Positions 32,409 to 40,304 of a stretch of 56,845 nucleotides of DNA are shown piece by piece. The DNA is from an uncultured Anaerolineae bacterium (GTDB taxonomy: Bacteria; Chloroflexota; Anaerolineae; CG2-30-64-16). The translations under genes and the position numbers were made by a program. The stretch spans positions 1 through 56,845 of the forward strand of contig CAKZKT010000056.1 of the NCBI GenBank assembly GCA_937124585.1, in the 5' to 3' direction. Below the pieces are notes generated by a model. It was given only the letters and a program-made list of their open reading frames with translations, made no database searches and was not told the DNA's origin. Position 1 is the first letter of the stretch. Each line of letters begins with the position of its first letter.

Positions 32409-35363
32409 ATGGACAACCCGCAACCGTCTCTAGACGAGCTCCGGCGCCAGCTGGCGGCCCTGGAGCGCTCGCTGGCCGACCTGGCCGCGGCCGGGGTGGG
32501 AGAGGCCGCGTTGGCAGCGCTCAAGCAGCAGGCCGCCGAGGTCCGCCAGCGCATCAGCACGGCCGGCGGCGCCTACACTGGCCGCGACGTCTCGGCCGGC
32601 CGCGATTTCGTCGGGCGGGACCAGTTCGTCCAATATGTCTTCAACATCTACCGCGCGCCGGCGGGCAGGGGCAAGCTGAGCGACGCCGACCTGAAGCGCG
32701 TCCTGGGCGAGTATCTGCGCTGGGTGCGGGACGCCTACGATCGCGCCCGGCTCTTCGGCATGGAAAGCGCGCCGACGGTCCGCTCGACCCCCCGGCCCGA
32801 ACTCACCGACATCTTCATCCCGCTGACCTTGCGGCGGTTCAATCCGCCTACTCGCCGCGAGCGCGAGGCGGCGCTGCGCGACAAGAGCGGCCTGGATGCC
32901 TTGCTGGCCTGGCGAGAGTTGAGCCACGCGGAAGGCCGGGCGGGGAAGATCATCCCCCTGGACAAGATGCTGACCCTCTCCGACCGCCTGGCGATCGTCG
33001 GGGGCGCGGGGAGCGGCAAGAGCACGGTGTTGGCCTACCTGGCGGCGACCCTGGCGGCTGCAGCGCAGGTCGACACGCCCCTGCCCTATCGCCTGCCCGG
33101 GTCCGAGATCCCCGTTCCGCTGATCGTCCCGCTGCGCTACTATCGCGACTACCAGGAGATGTGCCGGGCCGCCGGCGGCAGGCTCCTCGACGACCCGTGC
33201 GCCGGGACGCTGGCGGGTTTCATCCCGTGGTATCTGCGCCGGCGCAGCAAGATCCTGGAGGCGTCGGAGGACTTCTTCGACCGGCTGTTGCAGGGCGGCG
33301 GCTGCCTGCTCATGATTGACGGCCTCGATGAAGTGGTGAGCCGCGAGCAGCGTGGCCAGGTGCGCCAGGAAGTCGAAGAACTGGTCACGGACAACTATCC
33401 CGGCAACCGGGTGATCGTGACGGCCCGCGAGGCGGGCTACCGGGAAGAGGCGGTCTTCGGGGAGGACTTCCTGCGGCTCGACGTGCAGGATCTGGACGCC
33501 GCCCAGATCGCCGCGCTGGTGGAGAAATGGTGCCGCCGGCTCTATCCCGAAGACGTGGCCGGCAACCGCGACAAGCTGGTGGACGCCATCGCCCACATCA
33601 ACGAGCTGCGCCGCGAGCGCGCCTTGCCGCCGCTGATCAGCACGCCGCTCATGACGACGATGGTGGTGAGCGTGCAGTGGGGCGAGACCGAGCTGCCGCG
33701 CGAGCGAGCACGGCTCTACGAGGCGTGCGTCAAGGCGATCCTCCAGGCGCAGTACATCCCGGACGACCCCGCGCGCGAGATGCTGGTGAATTGGGGCGGG
33801 CCCTGGGAGGCGCAGCGCGACTGGCTGAGCCTGCTGGCGCTGACGATGCACGAGGCCGGCCGTGGAGGCGCAGCGATCCGCGAGGAGCGCGTGCGGGAGA
33901 TCCTGGCGGAGAGACTGCCGGCCGCCGCGCTGGACGACTTCCTGCGCGCCGTGCGCTACCGGGGCGGCCTGTTCGAAGAACGTGCGGAATTCTTCCAGTT
34001 CATGCACCTGACCTTCCAGGAATTCCTGGCCGGCCGCTTGCTCGCCAAGCAGCGCGAGGCCGGCCGACAGGTCATCGCCCGGCATGTCTCGGAGAGCTGG
34101 TGGCGCGAGGTCATCCTGCTGGTGTACGGCTACCTGCAGATGGATTACCCACCCGCGGCCGCAGAGTTCCTGCACTGGCTCTCGCACCTGGAGGGCGATG
34201 GGAAAGAGCAGCTGGCCGGCGCGGAGCTGGCCGGCGCAGCCGTGTTGGAGCTGGAACGGCCCGACCCAGCCTTGCGCCGGCGCCAGGCCGAACGGCTGGG
34301 GGCGTTGTTGGAAGACCCGCAACTCGTCGCCCCGGCCCAACTGCGCGCTGCGGCCGGCGATACCTTGGGCCGGTTGGGCGACCCGCGCTTCGACGACGGG
34401 CCGCTGTTCCTGCCGTGCCGCTATCGCGACGAGCCGGAGCCGACGCACGGCTTCGTGGAGATCGCGGCGGGGCCGTTCGCCATGGGCAGCCAGAAGGGTG
34501 ACCGAGATGCGTTCGACGACGAACTCGGCAATCCCGCCCGGCTGGAGATCCCGTATCGCTACTGGATCGGCCGCTACCCGGTCACCGTGGCCCAGTTCGC
34601 CGCGTTCTGGGAGGACGGCGGTTACGCCGCGGACGCGCCCTGGTGGACGGAGAGGGGACGGGCCTGGCGCCGCGGCGAGTGGGACAGCCAGGTCGAGGGG
34701 GAATACCTGCGCGATTGGCTGGCGCGGCGGCCGGTGGCGCAGCGCGCAGCGCCCCGGCTCTGGAACGATCAGCGGGCCTATCCGAACCGGCCAGTCGTGA
34801 ACATCTCGTGGTTCGAGGCGGTCGCCTATGCCCGCTGGCTCGATGCCCGGCTGCGGCCCCTGGCAGCCTGGATCCCCCCAGGCTATGCCGTGTGCCTGCC
34901 CACCGAAGCCGAGTGGGAAAAGGCCGCCCGCAGCGGCCTCCCCTCTCCCTGGGAGGGAGAGGGGTCGGGGGTGAGGGTTTCCCCGACGGGCCGGGGCGGG
35001 GGCCGGGTCTACCCGTGGGGCGACGCTCCCTGGGATGAGCAACGCGCCAACATCGATGAGAGCCAGATCGGCCACGAGACGCCGCCGGGCATCTTTCCGG
35101 CCGGCGCCACCCCGACGGGGATTCATGACCTGGCCGGCAACGTCTGGGAGTGGACCTTGAGCCTGTACCGGCCCTATCCCTACCGGGGCGATGACGGCCG
35201 AAACGACCCGGAAGCCGAAGGCCCGCGCGTGGTGCGTGGCGGGTCGTGGTACGACAATCAGAGGCACGCCCGCTGCGCCGTCCGTTACGGGGGCGATCCC
35301 GTCGCCTTCGATGACTACGTCGGTTTTCGGGTGGTGGTGTCCCTATTGGCTTCTGGTTTCTGA
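32409..35363 (+). CDS. NACHT NTPase fused to FGE/C-type-lectin domain; candidate DGR target
   Basis: A 984-residue STAND protein with AGGAGG 7 bases before the ATG. Residues 1-50 form a coiled coil. The Gly-rich tag GGAYTGRDVSAGRDFVGRD lies near 53-71. The NACHT domain has Walker A GGAGSGKST at 198-206 and Walker B LLMIDGLDE at 300-308, followed by helical regions to about 670. Residues about 675-980 form a formylglycine-generating-enzyme-like domain (FVEIAAGPFAMGS, PVVNISWFEAVAYARWL, LPTEAEWEKAA, LAGNVWEWTL, RGGSWYDN, VGFRVV). A palindromic element adds about 21 residues in frame at 34935-34997. The end of this domain is where DGR variable regions sit, and an RT stub follows at 35476. Bacterial NACHT proteins include anti-phage sensors; the FGE part may be a ligand-binding lectin fold. 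Confidence 0.88.
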   Translation: MDNPQPSLDELRRQLAALERSLADLAAAGVGEAALAALKQQAAEVRQRISTAGGAYTGRDVSAGRDFVGRDQFVQYVFNIYRAPAGRGKLSDADLKRVLGEYLRWVRDAYDRARLFGMESAPTVRSTPRPELTDIFIPLTLRRFNPPTRREREAALRDKSGLDALLAWRELSHAEGRAGKIIPLDKMLTLSDRLAIVGGAGSGKSTVLAYLAATLAAAAQVDTPLPYRLPGSEIPVPLIVPLRYYRDYQEMCRAAGGRLLDDPCAGTLAGFIPWYLRRRSKILEASEDFFDRLLQGGGCLLMIDGLDEVVSREQRGQVRQEVEELVTDNYPGNRVIVTAREAGYREEAVFGEDFLRLDVQDLDAAQIAALVEKWCRRLYPEDVAGNRDKLVDAIAHINELRRERALPPLISTPLMTTMVVSVQWGETELPRERARLYEACVKAILQAQYIPDDPAREMLVNWGGPWEAQRDWLSLLALTMHEAGRGGAAIREERVREILAERLPAAALDDFLRAVRYRGGLFEERAEFFQFMHLTFQEFLAGRLLAKQREAGRQVIARHVSESWWREVILLVYGYLQMDYPPAAAEFLHWLSHLEGDGKEQLAGAELAGAAVLELERPDPALRRRQAERLGALLEDPQLVAPAQLRAAAGDTLGRLGDPRFDDGPLFLPCRYRDEPEPTHGFVEIAAGPFAMGSQKGDRDAFDDELGNPARLEIPYRYWIGRYPVTVAQFAAFWEDGGYAADAPWWTERGRAWRRGEWDSQVEGEYLRDWLARRPVAQRAAPRLWNDQRAYPNRPVVNISWFEAVAYARWLDARLRPLAAWIPPGYAVCLPTEAEWEKAARSGLPSPWEGEGSGVRVSPTGRGGGRVYPWGDAPWDEQRANIDESQIGHETPPGIFPAGATPTGIHDLAGNVWEWTLSLYRPYPYRGDDGRNDPEAEGPRVVRGGSWYDNQRHARCAVRYGGDPVAFDDYVGFRVVVSLLASGF
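34940..34964. repeat. palindromic mini-element inside the FGE coding region
   Basis: CCCCTCTCCCT (34940-34950), a GGG loop and AGGGAGAGGGG (34954-34964) form a perfect 11-pair hairpin. It is part of an in-frame insertion read as LPSPWEGEGSGVRVSPT, between the EKAARSG and GRVYPWGD segments that are normally nearly adjacent in FGE domains. Confidence 0.7.
35250..35318 (+). other. candidate DGR variable region (VR)
   Basis: Residues 948-970 of the NACHT-FGE protein, between the invariant RGGSW and VGFRVV segments, correspond to the ligand-binding positions diversified in DGR target proteins with this fold. Many codons here end in C or T with first two bases freely varied (TAC, GAC, AAT, CAC, GTC, TAC, GGC, GAT, GTC, GCC, TTC, GAT, GAC, TAC), which is what adenine mutagenesis of AAC/AAT template codons gives. 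No template repeat is found in this window, and GC-rich codon use also favours C endings, so this is inference. Confidence 0.5.
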
Positions 35364-35413
35364 GGTTCTGGTTTCTGCGTGCTCCTGGATTGCTGAATCC
35401 TGGGGGATGGGGT

Positions 35414-35442
35414 CTGGGGAAGGGGCGTAGCCCCTTCCCCAG
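35414..35442 (+). terminator. strong hairpin downstream of NACHT-FGE
   Basis: A perfect 13-pair stem (35414-35426 with 35430-35442) closes a three-base GTA loop 50 bases after the stop codon. No T-tract follows. DGRs also often have a hairpin or cruciform just downstream of the variable region, so a retrohoming role is an alternative to termination. Confidence 0.5.
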
Positions 35443-35475
35443 GGGGTTAAACGCGTTGCGGGGATTTTGCCCGGC

Positions 35476-35757
35476 ATGAAACGCTACGACCATCTCTACG
35501 CCGAAGTGACCAGCTTCGAGAACCTGTGGCTGGCGGAGAAGAAGGCCGCCAGGGGCAAGCGCGGGCAGGGGGCCGTGGCTGCGTTCGAGTTCAACCTGGA
35601 GGACGAGCTGCTGCGTCTGGCCGATGAGCTCGCCCCTGCGCTCGACGTCAACCGGGCCACGATCAAGCGCGACCTGGCAGCGCTGTGCGCGGCAGGCGAG
35701 GGGGTACTCACGCGGGGGAGTCGGGTGCACAACACGCCAACCCTTCGCGACCGCTAA
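35476..35757 (+). pseudogene. N-terminal stub of a DGR-type reverse transcriptase
   Basis: The first 52 residues (MKRYDHLYAEVTSFENLWLA, then KKAARGKRGQGAVAAFEFNLEDELLRLADEL) match the N-terminus of retron/DGR-type reverse transcriptases, which begin MKR-x-x-x-L, have a FENL-x-x-A motif, and an x-F-x-x-N-L-E-x-E-L-L-x-L helix. The catalytic palm motifs are absent: after residue 52 the frame switches to LDVNRATIKRDLAAL, a helix-turn-helix-like end unrelated to RTs, and stops at 35757. The stub lies 112 bases downstream of the NACHT-FGE gene, on the same strand, which is the normal gene order of a DGR cassette. Deletion joined it to the end of another gene. It cannot be active. Confidence 0.65.
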
Positions 35758-35772
35758 AGGCTGACTTACAGC

Positions 35773-36018
35773 CTAGTCAGCGTAGAAGTAAGGTCGAAGG
35801 TCTTCTTCAGCGATATACTGGCTTGCCTGCCGGAAAATGGCTCGCAGGGTGCCGGTATCGAGTTCTTTGTGGTTTGGAACTGTCAAAGTCTGCTTCTGTC
35901 CGTAGAGGCCCAACCGTCGCAGCTTTACGTGGCTGCCACTCTGAGCGTGAACGACAAAACCAAAGCTCTCCAGAATGCGAATGACCTCAGGGCCGGAAAG
36001 ATGGCGCAGCCTAGGCAT
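35773..36018 (-). CDS. hicA: HicA-family mRNA interferase toxin
   Basis: An 81-residue HicA toxin, a dsRBD-fold ribonuclease that cleaves mRNA. It shows LSGPEVIRILESFGF, the catalytic His30 in GSHVKLRR, and TVPNHKELDTGTLRAIFRQA, the conserved C-terminal segment. The gene overlaps the end of hicB by 8 bases, so antitoxin and toxin are translationally coupled, with the antitoxin first. The length is normal to slightly long for the family. The pair lies right behind the DGR-RT stub, at the edge of the accessory island. Confidence 0.9.
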   Translation of the reverse strand: MPRLRHLSGPEVIRILESFGFVVHAQSGSHVKLRRLGLYGQKQTLTVPNHKELDTGTLRAIFRQASQYIAEEDLRPYFYAD

Positions 36019-36244
36019 GAACCGGCTCCATCTCCATCGTAATCACCACAGGCGGATCAGGTACCAGCCCCAGTTCTGCCAGATCCTCGCCGTCCAAATG
36101 AAGTTGAATCGCTTCTCGAAGATTCCGCACTGTTTCGTCCAATGTCTCGCCCTGGGTCACTAAGGCCAGGTTGAGACACTCGGCCACATATCCCCGCTCA
36201 TCTCCCGGATAGATCACGGCTTGAATCGTATACCGTCGTGCCAT
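36011..36244 (-). CDS. hicB: HicB-family antitoxin
   Basis: A 77-residue HicB antitoxin of the short type, with a partial RNase-H-like fold (YTIQAVIYPGDERGYVAECLNL) followed by the helix LDETVRNLREAIQLHLD. There is no obvious C-terminal DNA-binding domain, so DNA binding may come from the complex or a partner. The ATG at 36244 has GGGGAGG at good spacing; the longer frame up to 36424 has no ribosome-binding site and would run through the promoter. It sits in an operon with hicA and is probably autoregulated via the inverted repeat at 36264-36284. Confidence 0.88.
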   Translation of the reverse strand: MARRYTIQAVIYPGDERGYVAECLNLALVTQGETLDETVRNLREAIQLHLDGEDLAELGLVPDPPVVITMEMEPVHA

Positions 36245-36263
36245 TGTTGCCTCCCCATCGGAG

Positions 36264-36292
36264 AACTGATCCGATACATCAGTTTCATTATA
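36264..36292 (-). promoter_or_regulatory. hicBA promoter and operator
   Basis: On the minus strand a perfect TATAAT (36287-36292) is followed by an inverted repeat AACTGAT (36264-36270) and ATCAGTT (36278-36284) with a 7-base spacer, between the -10 and the hicB start at 36244. The position is right for autorepression. The -35 is weak. The DNA from 36293 to 36597 holds nothing else I recognise. Confidence 0.6.
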
Positions 36293-36597
36293 CCATACCA
36301 CTTTTCGTTTCAGGAACAGGCATCGGTCAGCGTCGCGCGTAGATGAGCCCAAGGTTTCCCACTGTGTCAATGATGTCTGAAGCGGCGCTCCTGCTAGTGG
36401 AGCGTTCGGCTTGACCAGGGCCATGCCAGCCCGCTTGAGCGGGCGCCGCTTGGGTAGGGCGGTCTCACTGTGGGGGCGGCACCAGGTCGAGTGTGCAGTT
36501 CAGTTCATAAAGGGAGCGTTGTCCGCGCAGCTCGACCTCCCCCAGACGACGGCTGTCCAGGTGGCAGCCGTCGTCTGTACGCCGGGTTCGGGGTGAC

Positions 36598-39594
36598 CTA
36601 ACGCAGGATCAACGGCAGGAAGACCGTCGAGGGGTTGGGCTCCGTCAGGTCGCTGCGCACCGTGATCGTCACCGATGCGGTCGCCACGCCGCCCTGGCCA
36701 TCATCGGCGCGCACGGTGATGACGTGCGTCCCTGCGCGCAGGGTCGAGACCGTCAGCTGCGCACCGCTGCCCAAGGCGCCGTCCAGGCTGGAGCGCCACT
36801 GCACCCGGTCGCCGTCCATGTTGCCGCTGTCCACGTCGTACGCGTTCGCTTCCAGGTTCAGGGACTGCTCGACGAAGATGGTCGTGCCGTTGGCCGGCTG
36901 CACGATGGCCACCGTGGGCACGCGGTTCGGGATGGTAAACGTCGCGTCCGACTCGTCGTAAGCGGAGTGGATGCCGTCGCTGGCCCACACGCGGACGCGA
37001 CCCTGGCCCCCGGCCACGAAGTTGGCCGCGTCCAGCGTCGCGCTGTTCCCGGTCAGGTTCTGCGCCACCATCTCCCACGTCGCCCCGTTGTCCGGGCTGT
37101 ACTGCACGTTGAAGGTCAGTGGGTCGCCATCGGGGTCGCTGGCTGTCCAGGCGACGACGATCTGGTCGCCGCTGAGCACCTCGCCGCCGTTGGGCGATAC
37201 CACGGTCACCTGCGGCGGGTTGGCGCCCGCGTTGACGCTGGTCAGGATGCCGCCTGCGGGGCCCAGGATTTCCACGCGGGTGGTGCCGGCCACGTAGGGC
37301 ACCAGCTCGTTGATCGCCAGCAGCTCCACGTGGCGCTCCTGGTCGGGCGCCGGGCCGCCGTCTTGCGTCTTTGGCGTGAACGGGTAGCGGGCCAGGACTG
37401 TGCCGCCGGCGTCCCGCAGCACGATGGCGTAGTCCCCCGGTTCGCGCGGGGCCACGTCGCCGGCATTGGGCACTACGAACAGCGGCGCCAACGTAACCTC
37501 GTTCGTTGCCGGGTCAATCGTCCCCACCACCAGCAGCCGGTCGGTCTGATCCACGCTCTGCAGGTTGGCCGCGGCGAGCACCGGGCCGCTCTGGAAGGCG
37601 CTCATCAATGCCTCATAGGTGAAATCGCCCAGCCACTGGTTGTCGCAATAGGTCATCAGGTCGCCCGAGGTCGGCCCGTAGATGGCCCAGGTGCTGATGT
37701 CGAAGCCGTAGATGGCGTTGTCGCCCGTCAGCGAGGGGCTGATGCGGCCGTTGGGGTACGGGTAAGCCGGGCCGCCCACGGCGCCGCAGAAGTTGGCGTG
37801 GCCGCGGCCGTAGGCATGCGCCAGCTCGTGGCCGCCGTACCAGTCGCCGTAGGAGCCGTCAAAGTCCCAGCCCCAGTTGCTGGTGCCGGTGGGGCCCGAG
37901 GCCACCATGCCGGGCACCGGCGCGCAGCCCCGCATGAAGCCGCCTGCGTCGGTGACCATGCCGTAGTAACGGGCGCCTATCGGCGGGATGCCCAGGTTGA
38001 AGACGAGGTCCCAGACCTTTTTGCCCCACAGGAAGCTGTTAACGTCGCCGCAACTGGGGTTGGTCAGCTCGTTATCTGCGTTTCTGGATGCACTTCCCCA
38101 GTCATGCGTGCGCGTCCAGGTCTGCAAGGTGCGCAGCGGGAAGGCCCGGCGCAGCCAGTCGTACATCTGGTTGACATGCGATGCGGCGGTGTTGTAAGTC
38201 GTGCCCGATATCCGGTAGCTGATGCGGTAGGTCACCAGGTTCACCGTGGGCACGGCTTCGAAGGAGACGGTCGTCGCGATGTCGTTGTCGCTGTAGGTGA
38301 TCTCGACCGGGTTGCGGCTGCGCCAGTCGGTCACCGGGTTCAGGTAGGCGGTGATGGTGACGGTCCCCTCGCGATAGCCCGAGGGCAGCTCGAACAGGAA
38401 GGCGTGGTTGAGCGTGCCGCGATCGGGCGACGGCCGCACGGTGATGAAGCCGTTGATGGGGTTCAGCCAGATCGTGTTGCTGCCCCGCTGCGCGCGCAGC
38501 CGGGCAAAGGTGGTCTGGTTCCCTCCCCCTGCCGAGCGCACGTGGAACCGCACGAAGGTGCGCTTGTCCCGCACCAGCCGCACGCTGTTGTTCAGGTCCT
38601 GCGTGCCCTGGGTCACCTCGATCTTCTGGGCGACGAGGTTGATCGCCGGGGTGGGGGTGCGGGTGGGGGTGCGGGTGGGGGTGCGCGTCGGGGTACGCGT
38701 CGGCGTCCGCGTCGGGGTGATGGTCGGCGTGCGCGTCGGCGTCCGGGTCGGGGTGATGGTCGGCGTGCGGGTGGCAGTAGGCGTCGCCGTCCGGGTCGGC
38801 GTGACCGTTGGAGTGCGCGTTGGGGGCCGGGTGGCGGTCGCCGTCGCCGTCGCCGTCTGGGTCGGTGTAACCGTTGCCGTGCGCGTCGGCGGCCGGGTAG
38901 CGGTCGCCGTCGGCGTCGCCGTCTGGGTCGGGGTGACCGTTGCCGTGCGCGTCGGCGTCGCCGTCGCCGGAGGCGGCTGATACGGCGCGAAGACCAGGTC
39001 GTCAATGGACTCGGACAGCAGGGTCTTGCCGTAGTCCAGGGTCACCGAGACGATGCGGCCGTCGGGGTCGTGGAAGCCGATGAATGCAGTGTGCGGCTCG
39101 GGCACCGGGCTGACGAACGCCCGACAGATGATGTTGCCTTGTGCGTCGTAACCGAGCAGCGTCCCCTCCAGCTGTTCGGTTTCGCCGTTGCCGATCCACA
39201 TGCCCACGTGGGTTTTGGGCTCGTCGAAGGCGATGTGCATGGGCACGCCCTCGCTGGTGGCCGGGAACACGGCGTCGTTGCTGGCGACATTCGGTTTCGA
39301 GCGCGCCTCCTCCGGCTCGTTGCCGTAGATGATGGCGCGGGTGGTACGGCCGTCCTCGAAGCGGACGCCGTGGCTGAGGAGGTAGCTGTCGCCGATGATG
39401 GCCGCGTTGAGCAGGTCGTCGAAGTCGATCAACCCCGGCGAGGGGATTTTGTCGGGGCTCTCAATGGCCACGCACTGTTCCTGGGCGGCCAGTGCTGCGG
39501 CGGTGGGTCGGGCGGCCAGGGTACTGCCGAGCAGGAGCAGAGCTGAGACAAGGATGAGCGCACCAAATGCGTTCAGGGGACGCAAACGGGCCAC
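36598..39594 (-). CDS. large exported metzincin-like metallopeptidase with Thr/Pro linker
   Basis: A 998-residue secreted protein. I chose GTG 39594, with AGGAGG 6 bases upstream, giving a clear signal peptide (ALILVSALLLLGSTLAA). Then come a domain beginning IDFDDLLNAAIIGDSYLLSHG (about 45-205) shared with the protein at 20172-24680, a Pro-Thr-Arg-Thr repeat linker (about 211-316), the peptidase region with HELAHAYGRGH at H589-H599 (a complete HExxHxxGxxH metzincin zinc site) and a fibronectin-like YSPDNGATWE module with a SPNGGE start. The protein ends STVFLPLILR. Its shared domains with 20172-24680 show the two are paralogs of different age. It has its own strong promoter. Target unknown. 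Confidence 0.82.
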   Translation of the reverse strand: MARLRPLNAFGALILVSALLLLGSTLAARPTAAALAAQEQCVAIESPDKIPSPGLIDFDDLLNAAIIGDSYLLSHGVRFEDGRTTRAIIYGNEPEEARSKPNVASNDAVFPATSEGVPMHIAFDEPKTHVGMWIGNGETEQLEGTLLGYDAQGNIICRAFVSPVPEPHTAFIGFHDPDGRIVSVTLDYGKTLLSESIDDLVFAPYQPPPATATPTRTATVTPTQTATPTATATRPPTRTATVTPTQTATATATATRPPTRTPTVTPTRTATPTATRTPTITPTRTPTRTPTITPTRTPTRTPTRTPTRTPTRTPTPAINLVAQKIEVTQGTQDLNNSVRLVRDKRTFVRFHVRSAGGGNQTTFARLRAQRGSNTIWLNPINGFITVRPSPDRGTLNHAFLFELPSGYREGTVTITAYLNPVTDWRSRNPVEITYSDNDIATTVSFEAVPTVNLVTYRISYRISGTTYNTAASHVNQMYDWLRRAFPLRTLQTWTRTHDWGSASRNADNELTNPSCGDVNSFLWGKKVWDLVFNLGIPPIGARYYGMVTDAGGFMRGCAPVPGMVASGPTGTSNWGWDFDGSYGDWYGGHELAHAYGRGHANFCGAVGGPAYPYPNGRISPSLTGDNAIYGFDISTWAIYGPTSGDLMTYCDNQWLGDFTYEALMSAFQSGPVLAAANLQSVDQTDRLLVVGTIDPATNEVTLAPLFVVPNAGDVAPREPGDYAIVLRDAGGTVLARYPFTPKTQDGGPAPDQERHVELLAINELVPYVAGTTRVEILGPAGGILTSVNAGANPPQVTVVSPNGGEVLSGDQIVVAWTASDPDGDPLTFNVQYSPDNGATWEMVAQNLTGNSATLDAANFVAGGQGRVRVWASDGIHSAYDESDATFTIPNRVPTVAIVQPANGTTIFVEQSLNLEANAYDVDSGNMDGDRVQWRSSLDGALGSGAQLTVSTLRAGTHVITVRADDGQGGVATASVTITVRSDLTEPNPSTVFLPLILR

Positions 39595-39672
39595 GGTAAT
39601 CCTCCTGCGCAAAATAGTCGAGATCATCGCACAACGAGCAGGGGCCGGCAGGCTCGTCGCAAATCGAGACTT

Positions 39673-39702
39673 AGTATAATGCAGATGATATACAATTGTC
39701 AA
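39673..39702 (-). promoter_or_regulatory. strong promoter of the metzincin-like gene
   Basis: On the minus strand the consensus TTGACA (39697-39702) and TATACT (39673-39678) are 18 bases apart, about 80 bases before the GTG at 39594. It is the best -35 in the window. Confidence 0.7.
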
Positions 39703-39830
39703 TTTAAGCGATCGCATGTTCATTTCAAGGGGTGGGTGGTCACGCTGTTGGTTGAGCCGGCCGGGGAGGTGTCCGATGTCCCCAAGCGGTCACGCTGACC
39801 CGAAGTGCCCGCGCGCATTCTTGTGATCTG

Positions 39831-39839
39831 TGGTATAAT
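39831..39839 (+). promoter_or_regulatory. extended -10 promoter of the SH3-like lipoprotein
   Basis: TGGTATAAT at 39831-39839 is an extended -10 about 66 bases before the ATG at 39905. Nothing else is seen between 39703 and 39830. Confidence 0.55.
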
Positions 39840-39904
39840 GTCCTCGTCAGGTTGCGCCGGGCAATCTTCATTGTGTTTTCTCCCCTCAGCCCCAGGAGGT
39901 GCCG

Positions 39905-40198
39905 ATGTTCTCTCAGCATTGCGCACGTGATCGCAGCCGGTGGTTTTGGGCATGGCCGGCCTGCTTGCTCGGCATCCTGCTGTTGACCGGCTGCCAGGCC
40001 TGGGGTGCCACCCATGAAGTCATCGTCGAAACGCCGTTCTACCTGGACGGTCCGCAGCAGGCCCGGTCGGCCGACGGCACGCTGGCAGCCGGCACACGGG
40101 TGACCCTGGTGCGGGAGGCCGGCAGCTATGCCGGGGTGACGCTGCCCGACGGCCGGCGGGCCTACGTGGCCGCCGACAGCCTCAGGCCGTTGCGGTAA
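39905..40198 (+). CDS. small lipoprotein with SH3b-like domain
   Basis: A 97-residue lipoprotein. AGGAGG lies 5 bases before ATG 39905. The signal peptide ends in lipobox LLTGC, with C30 as lipid attachment site. The mature part VIVETPFYLDGPQQARSADGTLAAGTRVTLVREAGSYAGVTLPDGRRAYVAADSLRPL follows the SH3b pattern (two strands, G-x-x-V, then Y-A-x-V), similar to cell-wall-binding domains; this segment spans residues 40-97. It is followed by an unrelated exported double-module protein 106 bases later. A role at the cell envelope is likely, but the ligand is unknown. Confidence 0.75.
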   Translation: MFSQHCARDRSRWFWAWPACLLGILLLTGCQAWGATHEVIVETPFYLDGPQQARSADGTLAAGTRVTLVREAGSYAGVTLPDGRRAYVAADSLRPLR

Positions 40199-40304
40199 CA
40201 CGAGACCCCGACCGGTTCGCGCCGGCTGCGGTGTGCCCCACCCCGCACGAGGGGACCAGCGGTCGTTGTCACATAAAGCATCACCATGCATAGAAAGGGG
40301 CAAG

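Noticed and set aside
35364-35475. A DGR template repeat between the NACHT-FGE gene and the RT stub
   Set aside because: I compared this 112-base gap and other parts of the window by eye with 35225-35345 and saw no adenine-rich near-copy; it is absent or outside the window.
35630-35757. RT stub as an intact small helix-turn-helix regulator
   Set aside because: Only the last 40 residues look like a DNA-binding helix pair and the first 52 belong to another family; the mixture suggests a deletion junction rather than a real small gene, though this is not certain.
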